Origin: Pseudomonas reidholzensis
GTDB taxonomy: Bacteria; Pseudomonadota; Gammaproteobacteria; Pseudomonadales; Pseudomonadaceae
Length of the DNA stretch: 64,000 bases
Direction of reading: 5' to 3'
Assembly (NCBI RefSeq): GCF_900536025.1
Contig: NZ_UNOZ01000033.1
Location: forward strand, 1 to 64,000
The notes beneath the pieces were generated by a model. That model ran no database searches and had not been told where the DNA came from. It worked only from the letters and a program-made list of their open reading frames with translations. A program made the translations under genes and the position numbers. This document shows positions 28,305 to 37,392 of the stretch, in pieces. The first letter of the stretch is position 1. Each line of letters opens with the position of its first letter.

Positions 28305-29711
28305 ATGCAAGCCTGGCGCACCCTCAGCCTCTGGATGGACCAGCTCGACGAGCCGCTCGACGCGCGCCCTGCCCTGCGCAACGACCTCGACCTCGACGTG
28401 TGCATCATTGGCGCCGGCTACACCGGCCTGTGGACCGCCTACTACCTCAAGCGCCAGGCGCCGCAGCTGAACATCGCCATCGTCGAGGCCAACACCGCCG
28501 GCTTCGGCGCCTCGGGGCGCAACGGTGGCTGGCTGATGGGCAACATGCTCGGTGAACAGCGCATGCTCGCGGCGCTCTCACCGCAGCAGCGACGCGCCAG
28601 CATCGACCTGCTGCACGGCATCCCCGACGAGGTGCAGCAGGTGCTGCAACGCGAAGGCATCGACTGCGACTACCGCAAGGGCGGCGTGCTGTACTGCGCG
28701 GCGCGCTATCCGGAGCAGGAGCGCAGCCTGCGCGCCTACCTCGACGACCTCTACCGCCAGGGCATGACCGAGGACGACTACCGCTGGCTACGCCCGGAGC
28801 AACTGGACGGCCAGCTGCGCATCAGCAACGCCTATGGCGCGATCTTCAGCCCGCACACCGCGACCATCCAGCCGGCCAAGCTGGTGCGCGGCCTGGCCCG
28901 GGTGGTCGAAAGCCTGGGCGTGACGATCTACGAAAACACCGCAGCCACCGATATGCAGCCGGGTGCGGTGCAGACCCCGCAGGGCAAGGTGCGCGCCCAC
29001 TGGATCGTGCCGGCCGTCGAAGGCTACGCCGCCAGCTTGCCGCCGCTGGGCCGCTACCAGTTACCGGTGCAGAGCCTGCTGGTCGCCACCGAGCCGCTGC
29101 CCGAGTCGACCTGGGAGCAGATCGGCTTGTCCCAGGGCCAGGCGTTCAGCGAAAGCAGCCGGCAGGTCACCTATGGTCAACGCAGCGCCGACAACCGCCT
29201 GGTGTTCGGTGCGCGCGGCGGCTACCGCTTCGGTGGCCGCCTGCGGCAAGACTTCAACCTCAACGACAGCGAAATCGAGCTGCGCCGCTATCTGTTCGGC
29301 GAACTGTTCCCGCAGCTCAAGCACGTGCGCATCACTCACTCGTGGGGCGGCAACCTGGGCATGGCCCGGCGCTTTCGCCCGCACATGCTCTGCGACCGCC
29401 AGCGTGGCATCGCCCTGGCCGGTGGCTACGGCGGCGAGGGCGTCGGCGCGACCAACCTCGGCGGGCGCACCTTGGCCGCACTGATCCTCGACCAGCACAA
29501 CGCCCTCACCGGGCAGCCCTGGGTGCACGACAACCGCCCGTTGTCGAGCCTGGCCAGTTGGCCGCCCGAGCCCTGCCGCTGGCTAGGCTACAACGCGATC
29601 ATCCAGAGTTTCGTGCACGAGGACCGGACCCTCGCCAACCCCGCCAGCGCGCCCTGGCGACGGCGCCTGGCCACTGGCCTGGCGGACGTCATGGAAGGCT
29701 TCATGCACTGA
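28305..29711 (+). CDS. FAD-dependent amine/amino-acid oxidoreductase (DAO family)
   Basis: A 468-residue flavoenzyme of the D-amino-acid-oxidase superfamily, similar in layout to PuuB/gamma-glutamylputrescine oxidase-type proteins. The FAD-binding Rossmann motif is GAGYTG at residues 36-41, followed by the acidic VEAN that binds ribose and ASGRNGGW, characteristic of this group. The C-terminal flavin motif is GGYGGEGVGATNLGG near 370-385. It would oxidise an amine or imino acid to an imine with FAD. The orphan polyamine-type binding protein and the cupin downstream suggest an amine substrate, but this is inference. Its start is 64 bases after the AraC-type gene. Confidence 0.87.
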   Translation: MQAWRTLSLWMDQLDEPLDARPALRNDLDLDVCIIGAGYTGLWTAYYLKRQAPQLNIAIVEANTAGFGASGRNGGWLMGNMLGEQRMLAALSPQQRRASIDLLHGIPDEVQQVLQREGIDCDYRKGGVLYCAARYPEQERSLRAYLDDLYRQGMTEDDYRWLRPEQLDGQLRISNAYGAIFSPHTATIQPAKLVRGLARVVESLGVTIYENTAATDMQPGAVQTPQGKVRAHWIVPAVEGYAASLPPLGRYQLPVQSLLVATEPLPESTWEQIGLSQGQAFSESSRQVTYGQRSADNRLVFGARGGYRFGGRLRQDFNLNDSEIELRRYLFGELFPQLKHVRITHSWGGNLGMARRFRPHMLCDRQRGIALAGGYGGEGVGATNLGGRTLAALILDQHNALTGQPWVHDNRPLSSLASWPPEPCRWLGYNAIIQSFVHEDRTLANPASAPWRRRLATGLADVMEGFMH

Positions 29712-29744
29712 CCTGCCCTTTTCTCCAGACAGGACCCACCGCTC

Positions 29745-30086
29745 ATGAGCATCACCCAGTTCAAGCACACCGACAGCGCCATCCTCGAGCAGTCCAACCC
29801 GGTCGCCGTGCCCCTCGGCGACCCCGTCGCGGTGACCTCGGTCACCTGCGTCGAGCGCAGTGACGGGGTCGAAACCGGCATCTGGGAGTGCACCCCCGGG
29901 CGCTGGCGCCGGCAGATCGTGCAGCAGGAGTTCTGCCACTTCATCAAGGGCCGCTGCACCTTCACCCCCGACGGTGGCGAGCCCCTGCTCATAGAAGCCG
30001 GAGACGCACTGATGCTACCGGCCAACAGCACTGGCATCTGGGACATCCAGGAGACCGTGCGCAAGACCTACGTGTTGATTTTCTGA
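29745..30086 (+). CDS. Cupin domain protein (EutQ/DUF861-like)
   Basis: A 113-residue single cupin. The barrel strands run through GIWECTPGRWRRQIVQQEFC, then FIKGRCTFTPDGGEPLLIEAGDALMLP, which contains the second cupin motif (G-D-A-x-x-x-P). One metal-ligand His is absent from the first motif (QQEFCHF has a single His), as in many DUF861 proteins that often accompany amine or ureide metabolism. It lies 33 bases after the FAD enzyme gene and 59 before the binding protein gene, so the three form a likely operon. Function unknown. Confidence 0.85.
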   Translation: MSITQFKHTDSAILEQSNPVAVPLGDPVAVTSVTCVERSDGVETGIWECTPGRWRRQIVQQEFCHFIKGRCTFTPDGGEPLLIEAGDALMLPANSTGIWDIQETVRKTYVLIF

Positions 30087-30145
30087 TCCGCTGATCGCCG
30101 CTGCCGCCCCTTCAAGAACAACAGACCAAGCAAGGTATACCGGAC

Positions 30146-31225
30146 ATGCGCACGCTACTTATCGCCCCCCTGATGCTGGCCGCCTGCGTGGCCAACGCCG
30201 CCGAGTCGGTGAAGATCTACAACTGGTCCAGCTACATCGCCCCAGACACCCTCAAGCAGTTCCAGCAGGCGTCGGGCATCGTCCCGACCTACGACGTGTT
30301 CGACAGCAACGAGACCCTCGACGGCAAGCTGATGACCGGCAACTCCGGCTACGACGTGGTGTTCCCCTCCAACCACTTCATGGCCCGGCAGATCCAGGGC
30401 AAGGCCCTGAAGCAGCTCGACAAGACCCAGTTGCCCAACTGGCACAACCTCAACCCGGTGCTGCTCAAGGCCCTGGAGGTCAACGACCCGGGCAACCAGT
30501 ACGGCTTCCCGTACCTGTGGGGCAGTACCGGCATCGGCTACAACATCGACAAGGTCAAGGCGGTGCTCGGCGACGACGCCCCGGTCGACTCGTGGGACCT
30601 GATCTTCAAGCCCGAGTACATGGCCAAGCTCAAGAGCTGCGGCGTGGCGGTGCTCGACAACGGCCCGGAGCTGCTACCGATCGCCCTGCACTACCTGGGC
30701 TTGCCGCACCACAGCCAGGACCCCAAGGACTACGACAAGGCCAAGGAGCTGCTGATGAAGGTACGGCCGTACATCAGCTACTTCCACTCGTCGAAGTACA
30801 CCGGTGACCTGGCCAATGGCGATGTCTGCGTAGTGGTGGGCTTTTCGGGCGATGTGCTGCAGGCGAAGAACCGCGCCGAAGAGGCGAAGAATGGCGTGAA
30901 GGTGGGGTATTCGATCCCCAAGGAAGGCGCGCCGATGTGGTTCGACATGGTGGCCATGCCCGCCGATGCGCCTGACGAGAAGGCCGGCTATGCCTACATG
31001 AACTACCTGCTGCAGCCCGAGGTGATGGCCAACATCAGCAACCACGTGCAGTACGCCAACGCCAACCTCAAGGCGGACGCGCTGGTCGACCCGGCCATGA
31101 AAGGCAACACGATGATTTATCCGAGCGAGGACGTGATGGGCAAGCTGTATGCGCTCGAGGCGATGCCGGCGAAGATCGACCGGATTCGCACGAGGATCTG
31201 GACCAGCATCAAAGCGGGTAATTGA
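30146..31225 (+). CDS. Polyamine-type periplasmic binding protein (PotF/SpuD-like), orphan
   Basis: A 359-residue solute-binding protein of the PotD/PotF family, with a signal peptide ending near ANA-AES and the family-typical opening VKIYNWSSYIAPDTLKQF. Aromatic and acidic ligand-site elements (NWSSY, DVFDSNETLDGKLM, PYLWGSTGIGYN) match putrescine/spermidine-binding proteins. No permease or ATPase genes lie beside it, so it must use another transporter or act as a sensor partner. It follows the FAD enzyme and cupin genes, pointing to amine uptake with oxidation. A hairpin formed by 14-base inverted repeats follows. Confidence 0.9.
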   Translation: MRTLLIAPLMLAACVANAAESVKIYNWSSYIAPDTLKQFQQASGIVPTYDVFDSNETLDGKLMTGNSGYDVVFPSNHFMARQIQGKALKQLDKTQLPNWHNLNPVLLKALEVNDPGNQYGFPYLWGSTGIGYNIDKVKAVLGDDAPVDSWDLIFKPEYMAKLKSCGVAVLDNGPELLPIALHYLGLPHHSQDPKDYDKAKELLMKVRPYISYFHSSKYTGDLANGDVCVVVGFSGDVLQAKNRAEEAKNGVKVGYSIPKEGAPMWFDMVAMPADAPDEKAGYAYMNYLLQPEVMANISNHVQYANANLKADALVDPAMKGNTMIYPSEDVMGKLYALEAMPAKIDRIRTRIWTSIKAGN

Positions 31226-31243
31226 AGACCTGCGGTCAGCTCT

Positions 31244-31321
31244 AAGCTGCAAGCCTCAAGCTGCAAGAAAAGCCGGTCCGTACTCGGTCTGCTCTTTCTT
31301 GTCGCTCGAGGCTTGCAGCTT
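31244..31321. terminator. Long inverted repeat, likely bidirectional terminator
   Basis: Perfect 14-base arms AAGCTGCAAGCCTC (31244-31257) and GAGGCTTGCAGCTT (31308-31321) enclose a 50-base loop that contains AAGAAAAG and CTTTCTT stretches able to extend the pairing. It fills the convergent gap between the binding protein gene and prfC, where the other convergent gaps of the window have REP pairs. Confidence 0.7.
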
Positions 31322-31330
31322 GACGCTGAA

Positions 31331-32914
<1,584 letters not shown>

Positions 32915-33028
32915 GGGAAATCGCCTGACTGGGGATTGAAAAAAGGGGCGATATCATACCTGAAGTCGCAGGCGAGACCAAAGTGCGCACCGACCGGGAG
33001 TGATTCCCTCTTTTCGGCCCCGAAAAAT

Positions 33029-33358
33029 TCAGGCGCGTGAAACCGGATCCTCTGTAAATCCCTCGATCGTGACCGGGGCACGACCCGGCAGATGAACCAC
33101 CAATTCGAGCCTGCCGCCCATAGCTTCCAAATAATTTCGCAGCGTCGAGATCAACATGTCACTGCGGTGTTCGACTTTCGAAACGTTGCCCTGGCGAATG
33201 TCGAGACGCTCTGCCATCCCCTCCTGAGTAATCTCAAGCTGCCTGCGCAGCGCTTGCAGCGTCGCCTCCTCGCGTATCAGCTCACGGCCATGTTCTTCGA
33301 CCCTCGCCCTGCGCTCAGGTGAAAGCTCGCTCATAACATCATCAAGTGTCTTGTACAT
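33029..33358 (-). CDS. XRE-family regulator, antitoxin-like, without visible toxin gene
   Basis: A 109-residue protein. The N-terminal MYKTLDDVMSELSPERRARVE and the Cro/C1-type helix-turn-helix (LEITQEGMAERLDIRQGNVSKVEHRSD, residues about 42-68) are those of HigA-like antitoxins that usually follow a RelE/HigB-type toxin gene. The part after it, NYLEAMGGRLELVVHLPGR, is also family-typical. Here no toxin-like frame lies directly upstream or downstream, so it is an orphan or its partner has been lost. Repeated sites in front of it may be its operator. AGAGGT lies 5 bases before the start. Confidence 0.85.
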   Translation of the reverse strand: MYKTLDDVMSELSPERRARVEEHGRELIREEATLQALRRQLEITQEGMAERLDIRQGNVSKVEHRSDMLISTLRNYLEAMGGRLELVVHLPGRAPVTIEGFTEDPVSRA

Positions 33359-33839
33359 GTTTTACCTCTGGACAGATGCCAATCCAATCACTCACCGGCA
33401 CGTTCAAATTCCAAGCACATCCCTATAGGCCACACGGTAAAAATACCTCCAAGGGAATATTCCCTCAAGCGAATATCGAGAAATTCTCAAGGGAAATACT
33501 GCCTTTCGTGCAAACCGCTCGATAGCAGGTAATTCAACGTCTAGACGTAATAACTACGCTGCTTTTTCGTGCGAAGTTTTACCTCACCCAGTGATTAACA
33601 CTGGCCAAATGCCGCTTCAGATGGGAACCTTTGCGACCCCGGAGACGTCCACTCCCCTGCAACCCGCTGCGGTTCGGGGCTGGTAACACCTGCTTTTCGA
33701 GCCCGACGGGGCTTGGCTCATGGCGTGTCTGCGCAGCCCTGCTGGGCGCCACGCTGCTACTCGCGAACACACTGCCTGACGCCAGGAATGGCCGCCGCCA
33801 CGGGAGTGTGCTCGCCGACTACAAAAAAGGAGTCCACCT
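33359..33839. other. Intergenic region between XRE gene and osmoprotectant transporter
   Basis: 481 bases with two different halves. 33359-33600 is AT-richer and carries a palindrome and repeats (listed separately), likely the XRE promoter. 33600-33830 is GC-rich and partly coding-like: a short frame from ATG 33621 of 21 codons (MGTFATPETSTP...), and an overlapping frame through 33631-33867 with a hydrophobic stretch (CAALLGATLLLANTL). Neither has a ribosome binding site or a family I recognise, and the second runs through the start of the permease gene. They may be remnants or a leader region. Confidence 0.4.
33450..33498. promoter_or_regulatory. Candidate operator: palindrome and three direct repeats
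   Basis: A perfect 14-base palindrome AGGGAATATTCCCT at 33452-33465 is part of three similar units: CAAGGGAATAT (33450), CAAGCGAATAT (33466) and CAAGGGAAATA (33488), spaced 16 and 22 bases. GAGAAATTCTC at 33478-33488 is another small palindrome. The cluster is 92-140 bases upstream of the XRE gene start on its promoter side. Autoregulation by the XRE protein is a natural but untested reading. Confidence 0.5.
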
Positions 33840-34553
33840 GTGGCCGAACGCTACGGAAAAGGGCTGATGGGATGCGCCACCGTGCTCGTCATCCTGGCCC
33901 TGCTGATCCACTGGATCGGCATCGATACGATCGCGCGCTATCGCGACGATCTGTGGTTTTACCTGCAAGCGCACCTGGTGCTGGTGCTGGCTTCGATGGT
34001 GGCGGCGTTGGCCGTGGGCATCCCGGCCGGCATTGCCCTGAGTCGACCGCACCGGGTCGACAAAGCCGAACGCTTCATGCAGTTCTTCAACGTTGGCAAC
34101 ACCATCCCTCCCCTGGCCGTACTGGCCATCGCCCTGAGTGTCCTGGGCATCGGCGCCGGTCCTGCGATCTTCGCGCTGTTTCTCGCCTCCCTCCTGCCCA
34201 TCGTGCGCAACACCTACGAGGGCCTGAAAAACGTCCCTGTCTCGCTCAAGGAAGCCGCCACCGGCATCGGCATGACCCCGCGCCAGCAACTCTGGCAGGT
34301 CGAACTGCCCAACGCCGTGCCGATCATCGTCGGCGGTGTGCGTGTAGCGCTGGCGCTCAATGTCGGCACCGCGCCACTGGCGTTCCTGATCGGCGCCAAC
34401 AGCCTGGGCAGCCTGATCTTCCCTGGCATCGCCCTGAACAACCAGCCACAGCTGATGCTCGGCGCGGCCTGCACGGCGCTGTTGGCGCTGCTGCTCGATG
34501 GCCTGGTGAGCTTCTCCAGCAAGCGCTGGCTGGAACGTGGCCTGGCCCAATAA
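33840..34553 (+). CDS. Osmoprotectant-type ABC transporter permease 1
   Basis: A 237-residue membrane permease of the ProW/OpuCB/YehW group with about five helices. The EAA-type loop is EAATGIGMTPRQQLWQVELP. It starts at GTG 33840 behind AAGGAG, giving MAERYGKGLMGCATVLV. It ends 12 bases before the binding protein gene; the four genes form an operon of permease, binding protein, permease and ATPase. Such systems import glycine betaine, choline or related quaternary amines, but the substrate is not visible from this subunit. Confidence 0.9.
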   Translation: MAERYGKGLMGCATVLVILALLIHWIGIDTIARYRDDLWFYLQAHLVLVLASMVAALAVGIPAGIALSRPHRVDKAERFMQFFNVGNTIPPLAVLAIALSVLGIGAGPAIFALFLASLLPIVRNTYEGLKNVPVSLKEAATGIGMTPRQQLWQVELPNAVPIIVGGVRVALALNVGTAPLAFLIGANSLGSLIFPGIALNNQPQLMLGAACTALLALLLDGLVSFSSKRWLERGLAQ

Positions 34554-34565
34554 AAGAGGGAACGT

Positions 34566-35489
34566 ATGAACAAGAGAATCGCCTTGCTGCTGGGCGCGGC
34601 CCTGCTGTTCGCAGGATTTGCCCAGGCGGCGGAAAAACCGCTGATTCGCATCGGCGCGCGGGTGTTCACCGAACAGACCGTGCTCGCCGAAATCACCGCG
34701 CAATACCTGCGTGCCAACGGCTATGAGGTGCGGGTGACCAGCGGCCTTGGCAGCAGCATCGCGCGCCAGGCCCAGGAAACCGGCCAGCTCGACCTGATGT
34801 GGGAATACACCGGCGTCTCGCTGGTGTCCTACAACCATGTCGACGAACGCATGCCCAGCGCTGAAGCCACCTACGCCAAGGTCAAGCAACTGGACGCAAA
34901 AAAGGACCTGATCTGGCTGACCCCGTCGAAATTCAGCAACACCTATGCCCTCGGCTTGCCGCCCAAGGTCGCTGAGCAGTACCCGCAGATGCGCACCATC
35001 AGCCAGCTCAACCAGGTCCTGCGGGACGAGCAGCAGCGCAACCACCTGGTCGCCCTGGACACCGAGTTCGCCAACCGCCCCGATGGCCTTGTCGGCCTCA
35101 AGGCGCTGTACGACCTGCAGGTGGGCCGCGCCAACATTCGCCAGATGGACGCCGGCCTGGTGTATACCGCGATGCGCAACAACCAGGTGTTCGCCGGCCT
35201 GGTGTACACCACCGACGGGCGCCTCAACGCGTTCAACCTGACCCTGCTGGAAGACGACCTGCACTACTTCCCCGACTACACGGCGGCACCGGTGGTGCGC
35301 AAGGCCGTGCTCGATGCCAACCCCAACCTGGCGGCGCTGCTCGAGCCGCTGGCGCAAACGCTCGACGACGAGACCATGCGCCAGCTCAACGCCAAGGTCG
35401 ACGTCGACCACCAGAACCCCACCGCCGTCGCTGCCGCGTTCCTGCGTGAGCATCCGTTGCAGCATCCTTTGCCGGAGGCCCAGCCATGA
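34566..35489 (+). CDS. Osmoprotectant ABC transporter substrate-binding protein (OsmF/OpuCC-like)
   Basis: A 307-residue periplasmic protein with a signal peptide (cleavage near AQA-AEK) and the OpuAC fold. IRIGARVFTEQTVLAEITAQYL and TSGLGSSIARQAQETGQLDLMWEYTG match the glycine betaine/choline-binding family (OsmF, OpuCC, ProX-like). The stop overlaps the next permease start by 4 bases (ATGA). Ligand specificity cannot be set with confidence; some relatives of the Yeh type bind betaine weakly. Confidence 0.9.
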   Translation: MNKRIALLLGAALLFAGFAQAAEKPLIRIGARVFTEQTVLAEITAQYLRANGYEVRVTSGLGSSIARQAQETGQLDLMWEYTGVSLVSYNHVDERMPSAEATYAKVKQLDAKKDLIWLTPSKFSNTYALGLPPKVAEQYPQMRTISQLNQVLRDEQQRNHLVALDTEFANRPDGLVGLKALYDLQVGRANIRQMDAGLVYTAMRNNQVFAGLVYTTDGRLNAFNLTLLEDDLHYFPDYTAAPVVRKAVLDANPNLAALLEPLAQTLDDETMRQLNAKVDVDHQNPTAVAAAFLREHPLQHPLPEAQP

Positions 35490-36139
35490 GCCTGTTCGAC
35501 ACCTTTGCCCACCTCGACTGGGCGCAAGTGCTGCAACTGACCTGGCAGCACATCACCCTGGTCGGCATCGCCGTCAGCCTGGCGATCCTCTTCGGCGTGC
35601 CGCTGGGCATCCTGATGACCCGCTTCCCGACACTCGCCGGGCCGTTGCAGGCCAGTGCCACGGTGCTGCTGACCATCCCCTCGATTGCCCTGTTCGGCCT
35701 GCTGCTGCCGTTCTACTCGAAGTTCGGCCAGGGCCTCGGCCCGCTGCCGGCGATCACCGCGGTGTTCCTCTATTCGCTGTTGCCGATCCTGCGCAACACC
35801 TACCTGGCCCTGACCAACGTCGAGCCGGGCATCCGTGAAGCCGCACGCGGCATCGGCATGACCTTCGGCCAGCGCCTGCGCATGGTCGAGCTGCCGATTG
35901 CGGTGCCGGTGATCCTCGCCGGCGTGCGCACCGCCGTGGTGATGAACATCGGCGTCATGACCATTGCCGCGACCATCGGTGCCGGCGGCCTCGGCGTGCT
36001 GATCCTGACCTCGATCAGCCGCAGCGACATGTCGATGCTGCTGGTCGGCGCCGTGCTGGTCAGCCTGCTGGCGATCGTCGCCGACCTGCTGCTGCAATCC
36101 CTGCAACGTGCCCTGACTCCAGAAGGACTTCGCCCATGA
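35486..36139 (+). CDS. Osmoprotectant-type ABC transporter permease 2
   Basis: A 217-residue permease, partner of the one at the start of the operon. About five helices; the cytoplasmic coupling loop is REAARGIGMTFGQRLRMVELP, closely parallel to the loop in permease 1. It overlaps the binding protein gene by 4 bases and the ATPase gene by 4 bases, indicating tight translational coupling. Confidence 0.9.
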   Translation: MSLFDTFAHLDWAQVLQLTWQHITLVGIAVSLAILFGVPLGILMTRFPTLAGPLQASATVLLTIPSIALFGLLLPFYSKFGQGLGPLPAITAVFLYSLLPILRNTYLALTNVEPGIREAARGIGMTFGQRLRMVELPIAVPVILAGVRTAVVMNIGVMTIAATIGAGGLGVLILTSISRSDMSMLLVGAVLVSLLAIVADLLLQSLQRALTPEGLRP

Positions 36140-37293
36140 TCGAATTGAACAACCTCAGCAAGACCTTCAATGCCAACGGCAAGGACGTCAAAGCCGTCGA
36201 CTCGGTGAGCCTGACCGTCAACGAAGGCGAAATCTGCGTGTTCCTCGGCCCGTCGGGCTGCGGCAAGAGCACCACCCTGAAGATGATCAACCGGCTGATC
36301 ACGCCGACCTCCGGCAAGGTCCTGATCAATGGCGAAGACACCAGCGGCCTGGATGAAGTGACCCTGCGCCGGCGCATCGGTTATGTCATCCAGCAGATCG
36401 GCCTGTTCCCCAACATGACCATCGAAGAGAACATCACCGTGGTGCCGCGCTTGCTCGGCTGGGACAAGCAGAAGTGCCACGACCGCGCCCGCGAGCTGAT
36501 GAGCATGATCAAGCTCGAGCCCAAGCAGTACCTGCAGCGCTATCCGCGCGAGCTGTCGGGTGGCCAGCAGCAGCGTATCGGGGTAATCCGGGCGCTGGCT
36601 GCCGATGCACCGGTGCTGCTGATGGACGAGCCGTTCGGTGCGGTCGACCCGATCAACCGGGAGATGATCCAGAACGAATTCTTCGAGATGCAGCGGGCCT
36701 TGAACAAGACCGTGATCATGGTCAGCCACGACATCGACGAAGCGATCAAGCTGGGCGACAAGATCGCCATCTTCCGCGCCGGCAAGCTGCTCCAGCTGGA
36801 CCATCCGGATACCCTGCTGGCGCACCCGGTGGACGACTTCGTGAGCAACTTCGTCGGCCAGGACAGCACCCTCAAGCGGTTGCTGCTGGTGCGTGCCGAG
36901 GATGCCGCGGACAACGCCCCGTCGGTCAGCCCCGAGACGCCGGTGAGCGATGCGCTGGAGCTGCTCGATGAGCATGACCGGCGTTATGTGGTGGTCACCG
37001 ACGCGGCGAACAAGGCGCTGGGCTATGTGCGCCGGCGTGACATGCATCGTCAGCAAGGGACCTGCGCGGACTTCCTGCGGCAGTTCAACGCCACCGCCTC
37101 GCACGATGAGCACCTGCGCATTCTGTTGTCGCGGATGTACGAGTTCAACCGGGCGTGGTTGCCGGTGCTGGATGCCGAGCAGGTGTTCCTCGGCGAGGTG
37201 ACCCAGGAGTCGATTGCGGCGTACCTCAGCTCGGGTCGCTCGCGTGGGGCGAAGACCAGCATCGTGTCGCCGGCCGAGGCTGTGGCTTCCTGA
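36136..37293 (+). CDS. Osmoprotectant ABC transporter ATP-binding protein with CBS domains
   Basis: A 385-residue ATPase of the ProV/OpuCA type. Walker A GPSGCGKST at about residues 37-45, signature LSGGQQQRIGVIRALA, Walker B VLLMDEPFGAVD, then a C-terminal region (about 260-365) with tandem CBS-like repeats (SDALELLDEHDRRYVVVTD; LPVLDAEQVFLGEVTQESI). CBS domains in OpuA-type transporters sense ionic strength, so activity here may respond to osmolarity. It is the last gene of the operon; an inverted REP pair follows. Confidence 0.92.
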   Translation: MIELNNLSKTFNANGKDVKAVDSVSLTVNEGEICVFLGPSGCGKSTTLKMINRLITPTSGKVLINGEDTSGLDEVTLRRRIGYVIQQIGLFPNMTIEENITVVPRLLGWDKQKCHDRARELMSMIKLEPKQYLQRYPRELSGGQQQRIGVIRALAADAPVLLMDEPFGAVDPINREMIQNEFFEMQRALNKTVIMVSHDIDEAIKLGDKIAIFRAGKLLQLDHPDTLLAHPVDDFVSNFVGQDSTLKRLLLVRAEDAADNAPSVSPETPVSDALELLDEHDRRYVVVTDAANKALGYVRRRDMHRQQGTCADFLRQFNATASHDEHLRILLSRMYEFNRAWLPVLDAEQVFLGEVTQESIAAYLSSGRSRGAKTSIVSPAEAVAS

Positions 37294-37300
37294 TCGCCGG

Positions 37301-37380
37301 GGGGCGCTTTGCGCCCCTTCGCGGGTAAACCCGCTCCTACAGGGGACCACCCGGTGGGAGCGGGTTTACCCGCGAAAAGG
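37301..37380. repeat. Inverted REP pair plus hairpin (ABC operon / TonB receptor junction)
   Basis: A hairpin GGGGCGC-TTT-GCGCCCC at 37301-37317 is followed by REP 37318-37343 (core GCGGGTAAACCCGCTCC) and an opposite REP 37355-37378 (core GAGCGGGTTTACCCGCGA). Convergent gap; likely ends both transcripts. Confidence 0.85.
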
Positions 37381-37392
37381 GCACCGCCGCTG

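Noticed and set aside
33713..34726. Long plus-strand frame across the first osmoprotectant genes
   Set aside because: Out of frame with the conserved permease and binding protein, with Arg/Pro/His-rich shadow composition.
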